Of a stretch of DNA of 18,667 bases, positions 1 through 6,300 are shown piece by piece. Made by a program: the position numbers and the translations under genes. Location of the stretch: assembly GCA_002336085.1 (NCBI GenBank), contig DDEH01000116.1, positions 1 through 18,667 of the forward strand, read 5' to 3'. The DNA comes from Flavobacteriales bacterium UBA1959. Lineage in GTDB: Bacteria > Bacteroidota > Bacteroidia > Flavobacteriales_D > Sanyastnellaceae. Numbering within the stretch: position 1 is the stretch's first letter; the number at the start of each line of letters is the position of its first letter. The notes beneath the pieces were generated by a model. That model was not told the DNA's origin, searched no databases, and saw only the letters and a program-made list of their open reading frames with translations.

Positions 1-180
1 GTGGGCCAGGACCGAACGGTCATCTTGTGCACGCACATTATGCAAGAGGTTGAGGAAGTGTGCGATCGCGTGGTGCTGATTCATCGCGGGAAAGTCGCAT
101 CGGATGAATCGTTGGCCACATTTTCGAACCGACCAGGCGGACTTGAGTCTGCCTTTCATGAATTGGAGATCGGCTTATGA
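1..180 (+). CDS. ABC transporter ATP-binding protein, C-terminal fragment (GldA-like?)
   Basis: The reading frame is open from the left edge and gives the last 59 residues of an ATP-binding cassette protein, so the start lies outside the window. The segment THIMQEVEEVCDRVVLIHRG carries the H-loop (switch) histidine, which contacts the ATP gamma-phosphate, followed by the usual 'cancel-out' strand of ABC ATPases. A final AFHEL motif is typical of drug-export and gliding-type (CcmA/NatA/GldA) ATPases. The protein would hydrolyse ATP at the inner face of the cytoplasmic membrane to drive a permease encoded elsewhere. The wording of the H-loop region resembles GldA of gliding Bacteroidota, but the protein ends sooner after the H-loop than I would expect for GldA, so only the ABC family is secure. 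Its stop overlaps the rsgA start by 4 bases (ATGA), suggesting co-transcription and translational coupling. Confidence 0.85.
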   Translation: MGQDRTVILCTHIMQEVEEVCDRVVLIHRGKVASDESLATFSNRPGGLESAFHELEIGL

Positions 181-1163
181 CCGAACAAGGCGACAACCCG
201 ATTCAAGCGGAAATAACAACCTTTCGGGGTGTCATCCTGCGTTCCACGGGCTCTTGGTATCAGGTAAGTGAATGGGAAACTCGCCAGGTTTACGGATGCA
301 GGGCTGGTGGGCGATTGCGTTTGACTGGCGAGAGAAGTACCAATCCACTGGCTGTTGGTGATGTCGTGAGATTTGAAGCCGCGAATGTGTCGGACGCGGG
401 CTTAATTACAGAACGCGAGGAACGCTCCAATGCCATCATTCGACGTTCCGTGAATCTCTCCAAAGAATCACATGTGGTGGCAGCAAACCTGGATCGGGCT
501 TTTTTGATTGCTACGGTGAGCCATCCGCCTACGAGTACAGGTTTCATTGATCGTTTCTTGGTGACTGCCGAGGCATACGGAATTCCAACGACTGTGGTAT
601 TCAATAAGTGTGACCTATCGCAGTCAAATCCCTCAGATGCAGATGCATTGGCATACATGACTGAGCTGTATGAGACGGCGGGATATGATGTGCTTCAGGT
701 CTCCGCGCTCTCGGAGATGGGGCTATCGGACCTGAAGTCGGCGATTGCAGATTCAGGTATAAACATGTTATCAGGTCATAGTGGTGTGGGCAAGACGACA
801 CTCATAAATCAGCTATTGCCGGGTTTGGAGCTGCGCACCGGTGATGTTTCATCTTCCCATCAAAAGGGAAAGCACACTACGACATACGCTGAGATGTTTC
901 CCTTGCCTTCTGGGGGGTATTTGATTGATACGCCTGGAATCAAAGGCTTCGGCTTGGTCCAGCTGGAAAAGGACCATTTGCATCATTACTTTCCAGAGAT
1001 GTTCGCGTTGCTTTCCGAGTGTAAGTTTCATAATTGTCTCCATCGCTCGGAACCAAAGTGTGCCGTGCGCAGTGCGGTTGAGCAAGGAGTAATTGGGGAG
1101 GAACGGTACGCGAATTACCTTGACTTGTACGAGAATTTTGATGCGGAGACGAACTACCGCTGA
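177..1163 (+). CDS. rsgA: Ribosome small-subunit-dependent GTPase A (RsgA)
   Basis: RsgA is a circularly permuted GTPase that checks late maturation of the 30S subunit and releases assembly factors. The 328 residues show the whole family order: an N-terminal OB-fold (about 13-80), then G4 (NKCD, 143-146), G5 (SAL, 176-178), G1/P-loop (GHSGVGKTT, 200-208), G2 (HTTT, 233-236) and G3 (DTPG, 251-254). The G4-G5-G1-G2-G3 order is the diagnostic permutation. The C-terminal zinc knuckle is complete, with Cys282, Cys287, His289 and Cys295 in the C-x4-C-x-H-x5-C pattern. Length is normal for the family. The ATG start overlaps the upstream ABC gene stop by 4 bases. The stop lies 3 bases from the convergent cysQ stop. 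A short palindromic hairpin (GCTGA/TCAGC, 1159-1175) spans this junction but has no T-run. Confidence 0.97.
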   Translation: MTEQGDNPIQAEITTFRGVILRSTGSWYQVSEWETRQVYGCRAGGRLRLTGERSTNPLAVGDVVRFEAANVSDAGLITEREERSNAIIRRSVNLSKESHVVAANLDRAFLIATVSHPPTSTGFIDRFLVTAEAYGIPTTVVFNKCDLSQSNPSDADALAYMTELYETAGYDVLQVSALSEMGLSDLKSAIADSGINMLSGHSGVGKTTLINQLLPGLELRTGDVSSSHQKGKHTTTYAEMFPLPSGGYLIDTPGIKGFGLVQLEKDHLHHYFPEMFALLSECKFHNCLHRSEPKCAVRSAVEQGVIGEERYANYLDLYENFDAETNYR

Positions 1164-1166
1164 TCA

Positions 1167-1964
1167 TCAGTCAGCAGGATGAAATCGGGAAGCCCAAAGG
1201 CCTCCTACGCGCAAGCTCATTGAATTATAGACCAAGGGTAGCCCCGTTTCACGGCTTCGGATTTGCAAGCCAATGCTCTTCATCAGACCATCTCCGGCCG
1301 CGCAATCCCATTCCATGTAAGAACCCGAACGAACATGTACATCTGCCTGACCCGTAACGATTTGGCAAAACTTAAGAGCACCGCTCACTGGCTTGCTGAT
1401 GAATTCACTCGCGTTGCATCCTGCAGGCAAGAGCTCTGGCCAAGGGACATTTTCGTTCCAGCTCGTAACCAAAAGGAAGGGCGCAGAGGAATGCTGATGC
1501 TCGATTGGCGTTCGATTGGCGATTGATTCAATGGAGCAAGTGAAGGGCTTGATGCCCACGGCCCCGGCATACATGATTTTTGCTAGTGGATCTGCAATGA
1601 CCCCCAAAAAGGGTCCTTGCGAATCACAAAGAGCGATGTTCACAGCAAACCCAGATCTGTTCTTTAGATAGGATTCGGTTCCGTCCAATGGATCAACCAA
1701 CCAAAACAGTGGCCAGTCTTTTCGTTCGTTGAAGGGCGGAAGGACTCCTTCTTCACTGATGAGCGGAATTTGAGCTTCAGCTATAATCCCCTCTATGATG
1801 CGGTGGCTTTCCAAGTCAACAGAGGATACCAAGCTACCATCACGTTTGGCCCGAATCACGAGTGACTCATTGTGGTCCGTCAAATGGCTGAGCAGTTCGT
1901 GGCTTGCTGCTGCCGCTGCTTTAAGCGCCAATTCAAGGTATTTTTCGATTTTTGATGATTTCAT
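1167..1964 (-). CDS. cysQ: 3'(2'),5'-bisphosphate nucleotidase (CysQ, inositol monophosphatase superfamily)
   Basis: The likely reaction is hydrolysis of 3'-phosphoadenosine 5'-phosphate to AMP, clearing the by-product of sulfate assimilation and sulfotransfer. Numbered from the chosen start, the protein has the superfamily metal site: Glu71/Glu72 in ISEEG, the DPLDGT signature with Asp91 and Asp94, and Asp220 in WDCAAGDG near the C terminus. These bind the catalytic Mg2+ ions. The frame extends 12 codons further to an ATG at 1998-2000, which would give 277 residues. I prefer the ATG at 1962-1964 (265 residues) because the first helix then starts about where the family expects it. The longer form would also place the TAGTTTTG promoter box of the divergent riboswitch gene inside the coding region. 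Assignment to CysQ rather than SuhB-type phosphatase rests on the overall pattern and is good but not absolute. Confidence 0.9.
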   Translation of the reverse strand: MKSSKIEKYLELALKAAAAASHELLSHLTDHNESLVIRAKRDGSLVSSVDLESHRIIEGIIAEAQIPLISEEGVLPPFNERKDWPLFWLVDPLDGTESYLKNRSGFAVNIALCDSQGPFLGVIADPLAKIMYAGAVGIKPFTCSIESIANRTPIEHQHSSAPFLLVTSWNENVPWPELLPAGCNASEFISKPVSGALKFCQIVTGQADVHVRSGSYMEWDCAAGDGLMKSIGLQIRSRETGLPLVYNSMSLRVGGLWASRFHPAD

Positions 1965-1996
1965 TTGGTTTGCAAGGTATTCAATGAATAGTTTTG
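1964..1996 (+). promoter_or_regulatory. Bacteroidota-type promoter for the thiamin receptor gene
   Basis: The -7 box TAGTTTTG (1989-1996) is a perfect match to the Bacteroidota consensus TAnnTTTG. A TTTG at 1964-1967 lies 21 bases upstream, within the usual spacing for the -33 box; a second TTTG at 1969-1972 has a shorter 16-base spacer. Transcription would start near 2001-2003, exactly where the TPP aptamer begins. The -33 box coincides with the preferred cysQ start codon on the other strand. The boxes are seen directly; promoter activity is inferred. Confidence 0.6.
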
Positions 1997-2000
1997 TCAT

Positions 2001-2081
2001 GGCGCAGGGGTGCCTCCAATTTGGAGTGCTGAGATGATACCCTCAAAACCTGACCGGATAATACCGGTAGGGGAGCAGGCC
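2001..2081 (+). promoter_or_regulatory. TPP riboswitch (THI element) aptamer
   Basis: The RNA matches the thiamin pyrophosphate aptamer segment by segment. GGGGTGC lies at 2007-2013, and the P3 hairpin is CTCC(2014-2017)/GGAG(2023-2026). The conserved pyrimidine-sensing loop CTGAGA is at 2029-2034, and ACCC at 2039-2042 closes P2 with GGGT at 2008-2011. Then come ACCTGA (2048-2053), the P5 hairpin ACCGG-ATAATA-CCGGT (2053-2068), and AGGGGA (2069-2074) closing P4 with ACCT. CTGAGA and GGATAATACC are the pyrimidine- and pyrophosphate-binding signatures of RF00059-type aptamers. P1 is weak: GC(2004-2005)/GC(2075-2076), possibly extended by GGC/GCC across a 2-base bulge. It lies in the leader of the TonB-dependent receptor at 2141, so ligand binding should lower receptor expression when TPP is plentiful. 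Confidence 0.93.
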
Positions 2082-2085
2082 GTTT

Positions 2086-2141
2086 CGTGACGACTTTGTC
2101 GGGCACGTACTGCGTCAATTATTCTTAATAACTAAGACGCA
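2086..2141 (+). promoter_or_regulatory. Possible expression platform of the TPP riboswitch
   Basis: Two hairpins lie between the aptamer and the start codon. The first is CGTG-a-CGAC-ttt-GTCG-gg-CACG (2086-2107), with no U-run after it, so it is not a standard intrinsic terminator. The second pairs TGCGTC (2111-2116) with GACGCA (2136-2141), six perfect pairs that include the A of the ATG, around an AT-rich 19-base loop. GACG (2089-2092) could instead pair with CGTC (2113-2116), disrupting both hairpins and freeing the start. This suggests translational rather than transcriptional control. The base pairs are seen; the switching model is inference. Confidence 0.4.
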
Positions 2142-4450
2142 TGACTCAATCATCTTTTACCCTTGTTTTCGCTTTGTCCGTTCTGCTTTTATTGCCCACT
2201 ATCGGTGCAACTCAGGGAGAAATATCAGAATCCGTTGCAATGGAAAAATCGGATTCAATCTTGCGGATGGTCGAGTTGTTGCCAGCAACAGTTTCGGCAA
2301 TTCAGTCGCCCGACCGGGCTCCATATGCAACGCAAAAAATGGATGCTTCGGAACTTGCAAAACGCGACGGATCGATGGACTTGCCTTTTCTGTTGCGTTT
2401 CACGCCTTCCCTGGTTGTGACTTCGGATGCCGGTGCCGGCGTGGGCTATACCTCCATGCGTATCAGAGGTTCCGATCAGTCTCATATCAATGTCACCATC
2501 AATGGTGTTACGCTGAATGATGCGGAATCCCATCAGGTGTATTGGGTGGATTTACCGGATTTGTCGAGCAGCATTGATGAGCTTGAAATTCAACGAGGAG
2601 TAGGTAGTTCTTCCAATGGTCCCGGCGCATTTGGAGCAACGGTGTCATTGAATACAATGAATTTTGATGTGCAGCCGGGTGGGAAAATGTTGCTGGGAGG
2701 CGGATCTTTTGGCACACTGCGCTCCATGGTGAAATGGTCCTCAGGGCAATTGGGATCGGGGTTTTTCATCGAAGGCAGAGCTTCTCGAATTCTATCTGAT
2801 GGCTACCTCGACCGATCAGCAAGTGACTTATCAAGTTTGCAATTGGGGCTCGGATACAAATGGGATTCTGGTCACTTGGCTTATAGCGCAATGCTGGGGC
2901 ATGAGCGCACACAGCAGGCTTGGTATGGCGTTCCAAGGATCGGATTGACGGGTGATTCAACAGCTATTTCGGAATGGGCCGCGAACTCTTACGAGTATGG
3001 CTACGGAGAAGATCAAGAGCGCATTTCTGATTTGATTGAGCGTGGTCGCAAACACAACTATTATCGTTATGCTGATCAAGTAGACGATTATCGCCAAGAT
3101 CATCATCAACTTCATTTCAGTCAGGAGTTGAGAAACTGGAATGTAGGCTCCACTGTACATTTCACGAAGGGTGCAGGCTATTATGAGCAATTCAGGACCA
3201 ATGATGATTTGGCGCTTTATGGGTCTACGGACTCGACCTTCACCGAAGGTGACGTGATTCGAAGGCGTTGGCTAGACAATGATTTCTATGGCATGCTGGT
3301 TCAAGCAAATCGCGAATGGGACAATGTCGGTTTGCAATTGGGCGCAGGTGCATTCGACTACGTAGGTGCTCATTTTGGCGTTCCGATTTGGATGCAGTAC
3401 GGTGCCAATGGATTGCTTCCGACTGATCGTTATTATGATAATACCGGTAAAAAACAAGACCGCTATGCATTTTCTGCAATCTCATCAAGTGCATTTGACG
3501 GTAAAATGCAATTGAGAGGAGAATTACAAGTGCGTCAAGTCGGTTACCAGGTGGAAGGGACAGATAATGACTTGCGTGCTCTAGAGGTCGATACTTCTAT
3601 GACATTTTTCAATCCAAAAATTGGCGCGGATTGGTTATTAAATGATGCCAGTCGTTTATTCTTTTCAGTAGCGCGGGGCAGCCGAGAGCCGGTTCGAAAT
3701 GACTTCATTGATCGGGCATCCGAGATCTATCCTAAGGCGGAAACTTTGACCGATTTTGAATTGGGCTTGCAGCATGTAGTGGGAAACTGGAGCATGGAAG
3801 CTGTGGCCTATCACATGCTTTATCAAAATCAATTGGTCCTCACAGGAGCTTTAAACGATGTGGGTTCAGCTGTACGAACGAATGTGGATGAAAGTCAACG
3901 TTCGGGTATGGAGCTCAGTTTAAATTGGCGTCCAGGGGGTGCGTTCTCTTGGTTTGGAACAGCAACAGGGTCAATCAATACAATTGATCGATTTGTTGAA
4001 ACACTCTCTGATTATGGCAACGAAGACACGCCAATTTTGACGGTGGAACACGTGGACACGGACATTAGTTTTTCTCCTAGATATACAGCGGCTTCAGTTG
4101 CAACATGGGAGTTTTGGAGCCGCACAAAATCAGGCCAATCTTCATCGGCTACTTTGGAGTGGAGCGCGCGCTTCGTTGGGCAGCAATTTTTAGACAATAC
4201 ATCCAATGAAAATCGTTCACTTCCTTCTTACACAGTCAACGATTTGCGATTGCGATGGGTTGGTTCTCGAAGCGAGTCAGGAAACATCGCATTGTCGGCT
4301 CACCTTCGGAATTTCCTGAATGAAGAATACAGCGCAAACGGATGGACATATAGCTACTTATCTGGCGGAATTGATAATAGGACGGACGAAGTTTACGTGT
4401 ATCCCCAGGCGGGAGCGCACGGAATGCTTTCTTTAGAAATAAACTTCTAA
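2141..4450 (+). CDS. TonB-dependent outer-membrane receptor, predicted thiamin/TPP importer
   Basis: This is a 769-residue outer-membrane active transporter energised by TonB-ExbBD. A signal peptide covers about residues 1-24 (hydrophobic core VFALSVLLLLPTIGA). The plug domain follows at about 50-175, with the features RIRGS (107-111), INVTINGVTLND (116-127), a VYWVDLPDL stretch and IDELEIQRGVGSS. The rest is the 22-strand barrel rich in alternating aromatic strands, ending in the terminal-Phe signature LSLEINF. It lacks the N-terminal carboxypeptidase-regulatory-like domain of SusC-type receptors, so it resembles small-ligand (vitamin, siderophore) receptors. No SusD partner is present. The substrate call comes from the TPP riboswitch in its leader. 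TPP-controlled receptors of this kind are known in Bacteroides, where they often sit with pnuT-like and thiamin pyrophosphokinase genes; here the receptor stands alone. Vitamin specificity is inferred, family membership is certain. Confidence 0.93.
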   Translation: MTQSSFTLVFALSVLLLLPTIGATQGEISESVAMEKSDSILRMVELLPATVSAIQSPDRAPYATQKMDASELAKRDGSMDLPFLLRFTPSLVVTSDAGAGVGYTSMRIRGSDQSHINVTINGVTLNDAESHQVYWVDLPDLSSSIDELEIQRGVGSSSNGPGAFGATVSLNTMNFDVQPGGKMLLGGGSFGTLRSMVKWSSGQLGSGFFIEGRASRILSDGYLDRSASDLSSLQLGLGYKWDSGHLAYSAMLGHERTQQAWYGVPRIGLTGDSTAISEWAANSYEYGYGEDQERISDLIERGRKHNYYRYADQVDDYRQDHHQLHFSQELRNWNVGSTVHFTKGAGYYEQFRTNDDLALYGSTDSTFTEGDVIRRRWLDNDFYGMLVQANREWDNVGLQLGAGAFDYVGAHFGVPIWMQYGANGLLPTDRYYDNTGKKQDRYAFSAISSSAFDGKMQLRGELQVRQVGYQVEGTDNDLRALEVDTSMTFFNPKIGADWLLNDASRLFFSVARGSREPVRNDFIDRASEIYPKAETLTDFELGLQHVVGNWSMEAVAYHMLYQNQLVLTGALNDVGSAVRTNVDESQRSGMELSLNWRPGGAFSWFGTATGSINTIDRFVETLSDYGNEDTPILTVEHVDTDISFSPRYTAASVATWEFWSRTKSGQSSSATLEWSARFVGQQFLDNTSNENRSLPSYTVNDLRLRWVGSRSESGNIALSAHLRNFLNEEYSANGWTYSYLSGGIDNRTDEVYVYPQAGAHGMLSLEINF

Positions 4451-4481
4451 AGGCTGCGATCAGATCAATCGAGAGGCCTTT
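4449..4481. terminator. Weak bidirectional hairpin between convergent genes
   Basis: AAAGGC (4449-4454) pairs with GCCTTT (4476-4481), and inside it CGAT (4457-4460) pairs with ATCG (4468-4471) around a 7-base loop. The stem straddles the 9-base gap between the receptor stop and the convergent synthase stop and reaches into both genes. The T-runs are only three bases on each strand, so termination efficiency is doubtful. Confidence 0.35.
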
Positions 4482-5218
4482 GAAAAGCGACTAGGATCTG
4501 GCAGCCAGCTTAGATTGTTGGTCTGCTTTTCGAGGGCATTTCCAATGACCACAACATCTGCACCGGCGTTCCACGCAGCAATCACTGATGCTGCGTCACG
4601 AAGTCCACCTCCAACAATCAATGGGCATGATGTGTTTTCTTTGATGCTGGCAATAATGGATGCGGTAACCGATTGGCTCGCTCCACTGCCAGCGTCGGCA
4701 AACATCACACGCAAACCCAGCATCTCGCCTGCCGCAGCCGTAGCAGCAGCAATCTCAGGTTTGTCCAATGGAATGGGGAGCGTTTGACTCATGTAGGATG
4801 CTGTGGTCAACAGATTGTTGCCAAAGAGCATGTATCCCGTGGGGACGATTTCCAGACCAAGCCTTCGAATTCGCATGGCAGATTCAACATGTCTACCAAT
4901 AAGCAATTCTGGATTTCTTCCTGAAATGAGGGAGAGGAAAAGCAGTGCGTTAGCGCCTTTTACCACTTGATCGGGTGACCCTGGAAAAATAACAACAGGC
5001 CCATCAAAACGCTCGCGCACAGACTGAATGATATCGGATACATTGTGCTTGATGAGCAAACTTCCACCTATAAAAATGTCCGTTACTGGAGAAGCTTGTA
5101 ATCGGTCGAGAAATCGAATCCATTCGCGGCCAGAAGGCAAATCATCAGGGTCCAATAATGCTACCAAGCGCTTTCTGCCTGAAGCTTGATCGTGTTCAAG
5201 TTCATCTAACCAACTCAT
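4460..5218 (-). CDS. Geranylgeranylglyceryl-phosphate synthase family (group II GGGPS/PcrB-like)
   Basis: This TIM-barrel prenyltransferase joins a polyprenyl diphosphate to sn-glycerol 1-phosphate through an ether bond, the first committed step of archaeal-type ether lipids. The 252 residues contain the family motifs in order: DPDD (23-26, Mg2+/diphosphate-facing aspartates), GGS (51-53), FPGSPDQV (78-85), SGRNPELLIGRH (99-110), EIVPTGYML (123-131), DAGSGA (175-180) and GGGLR (203-207). EIVPTGY, DAGSGA and GGGLR line the glycerol-phosphate pocket. The length and the SGRNPE motif fit group II enzymes, which occur in Bacteroidota as well as archaea. I cannot tell the prenyl chain length. The start overlaps the stop of the upstream hydrolase gene by 4 bases, so the two are co-transcribed and probably translationally coupled. 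Confidence 0.92.
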   Translation of the reverse strand: MSWLDELEHDQASGRKRLVALLDPDDLPSGREWIRFLDRLQASPVTDIFIGGSLLIKHNVSDIIQSVRERFDGPVVIFPGSPDQVVKGANALLFLSLISGRNPELLIGRHVESAMRIRRLGLEIVPTGYMLFGNNLLTTASYMSQTLPIPLDKPEIAAATAAAGEMLGLRVMFADAGSGASQSVTASIIASIKENTSCPLIVGGGLRDAASVIAAWNAGADVVVIGNALEKQTNNLSWLPDPSRFSKASRLI

Positions 5219-6135
5219 GTGGGAAAGATACGATTAATCAACTTTTGGATGGCAGTGGGTTTGAGCATCCCGTGTCCCGAATGCAAGCTATGGAAATGCA
5301 CATGTTTGTTCGTACGATTCATTTTTTGAAGCCGTTTTCCATTCGATTTGGGAATGATTCTGTCATGATCACCGAACACGATATCCATGCGTCCGTCCCA
5401 ATGCTTTATCGATTGAGTGATTTCCTGAAGTGTAGGCCAGCAAAGGCGATGCGCTCTCCATCCCTTCCATACCATCATGCGCATTTCATGGTTCACGATG
5501 TGAAACGCAAAGAATCCATGCAGGTGAGAGGGAATGAGGCCTGATTTTAAGAGAGCATTGTTGCAGCGTATCACCAATGGCGCATGACGGTCGATGGCAA
5601 ACCAAATGAGCTGCCCGAGTTTGGTGTGCACTGTCAAGTAATAAAAAGGCGACTGCTTCAGACCATCCGGTGCCAATAAAGTAATGTGGTTCCAACGGTC
5701 CGGTGCATCGTTGAAAAGTGTCAGTCCAATACGGCCACCTATACTGTATCCGATGAGATCATATTGTTGAGCGGATAAGCCTTCTTTCTGGGCAATCTCA
5801 ACAAGTAGCTTATTGAAGGTCGAGGGCGGTATCGGAGAATCATCTTCTTTTTCGTTATCCGACGGTCCACTGGCCCCATGATGAAGAAGGTGTACAGAAA
5901 TTAATGTTCCTTCGATAGGCCAATATTCGGCCAATTCTTTCATGTCTTCTAGTGGCCGGGCAAAGCCGTGGAAAGCGAATAGAGTCCGTTTTGCTTGCTT
6001 TTTATCTCCGTTTTGGTACGGGTTCAATATAAAAACAGCGTATTCCAAGCACCATCCTTGGCTGATGTGAAGCTTTCGTTGGGCTTGTTGTTTGATGGGG
6101 GCAAATTCCACGGAACAAAGTTCGTTTGGATTCAT
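5215..6135 (-). CDS. Alpha/beta-fold hydrolase
   Basis: This is a 306-residue cytoplasmic hydrolase with no signal peptide. HGF at 56-58 supplies the oxyanion-hole region, and LLHHGAS (83-89) the conserved loop after strand 4. The nucleophile elbow GYSIGG places Ser131 as nucleophile. GDHD (255-258) supplies the acid residue, and His288 in HSGHGM is the catalytic base. The triad is therefore complete. A cap of about 160-245 with aromatic and basic residues (FYYLTVHTKLGQLIWFAIDR) separates core and acid, suggesting a hydrophobic ester or lipid-like substrate, but the substrate cannot be read from the sequence. It is the first gene of a two-gene operon with the GGGP synthase (4-base overlap), so a role in the same lipid pathway is possible but unproven. 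Confidence 0.88.
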   Translation of the reverse strand: MNPNELCSVEFAPIKQQAQRKLHISQGWCLEYAVFILNPYQNGDKKQAKRTLFAFHGFARPLEDMKELAEYWPIEGTLISVHLLHHGASGPSDNEKEDDSPIPPSTFNKLLVEIAQKEGLSAQQYDLIGYSIGGRIGLTLFNDAPDRWNHITLLAPDGLKQSPFYYLTVHTKLGQLIWFAIDRHAPLVIRCNNALLKSGLIPSHLHGFFAFHIVNHEMRMMVWKGWRAHRLCWPTLQEITQSIKHWDGRMDIVFGDHDRIIPKSNGKRLQKMNRTNKHVHFHSLHSGHGMLKPTAIQKLINRIFPT

Positions 6136-6218
6136 TCAAATAAAACTCTTGGGCACATCTTGTTAAAAAGCAGGGTAAATTGTGGATGATTTTATCCCAA
6201 TCTTATGGTGTGAGCATT

Positions 6219-6226
6219 TAATTTTG
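6219..6226 (+). promoter_or_regulatory. Candidate -7 box for carB
   Basis: TAATTTTG is a perfect match to TAnnTTTG in the divergent region between the hydrolase and carB, 75 bases before the carB ATG. I do not see a clean TTG at the -33 position. The implied transcript would start near 6232 and have a leader of about 70 bases containing the hairpin at 6263-6290. Confidence 0.4.
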
Positions 6227-6262
6227 CCAGCGGTTTAAGACCGATTTTCTGAGACAAAGCAC

Positions 6263-6300
6263 CCCTCGCCAACCTTTTGATCTGGCGGGGTAAAAAAAAA
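6263..6300 (+). promoter_or_regulatory. Leader hairpin and A-tract immediately upstream of carB
   Basis: CCC (6263-6265), a bulged T, and CGCCA (6267-6271) pair with TGGCG (6283-6287) and GGG (6288-6290), closing an 11-base loop. The stem is followed by a T and nine A residues that run into the start codon. Because A rather than T follows, this is not an intrinsic terminator on the plus strand. The A-tract may aid translation initiation, as is common in Bacteroidota, which seldom use Shine-Dalgarno pairing. A control role for the stem is inferred. Confidence 0.4.
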
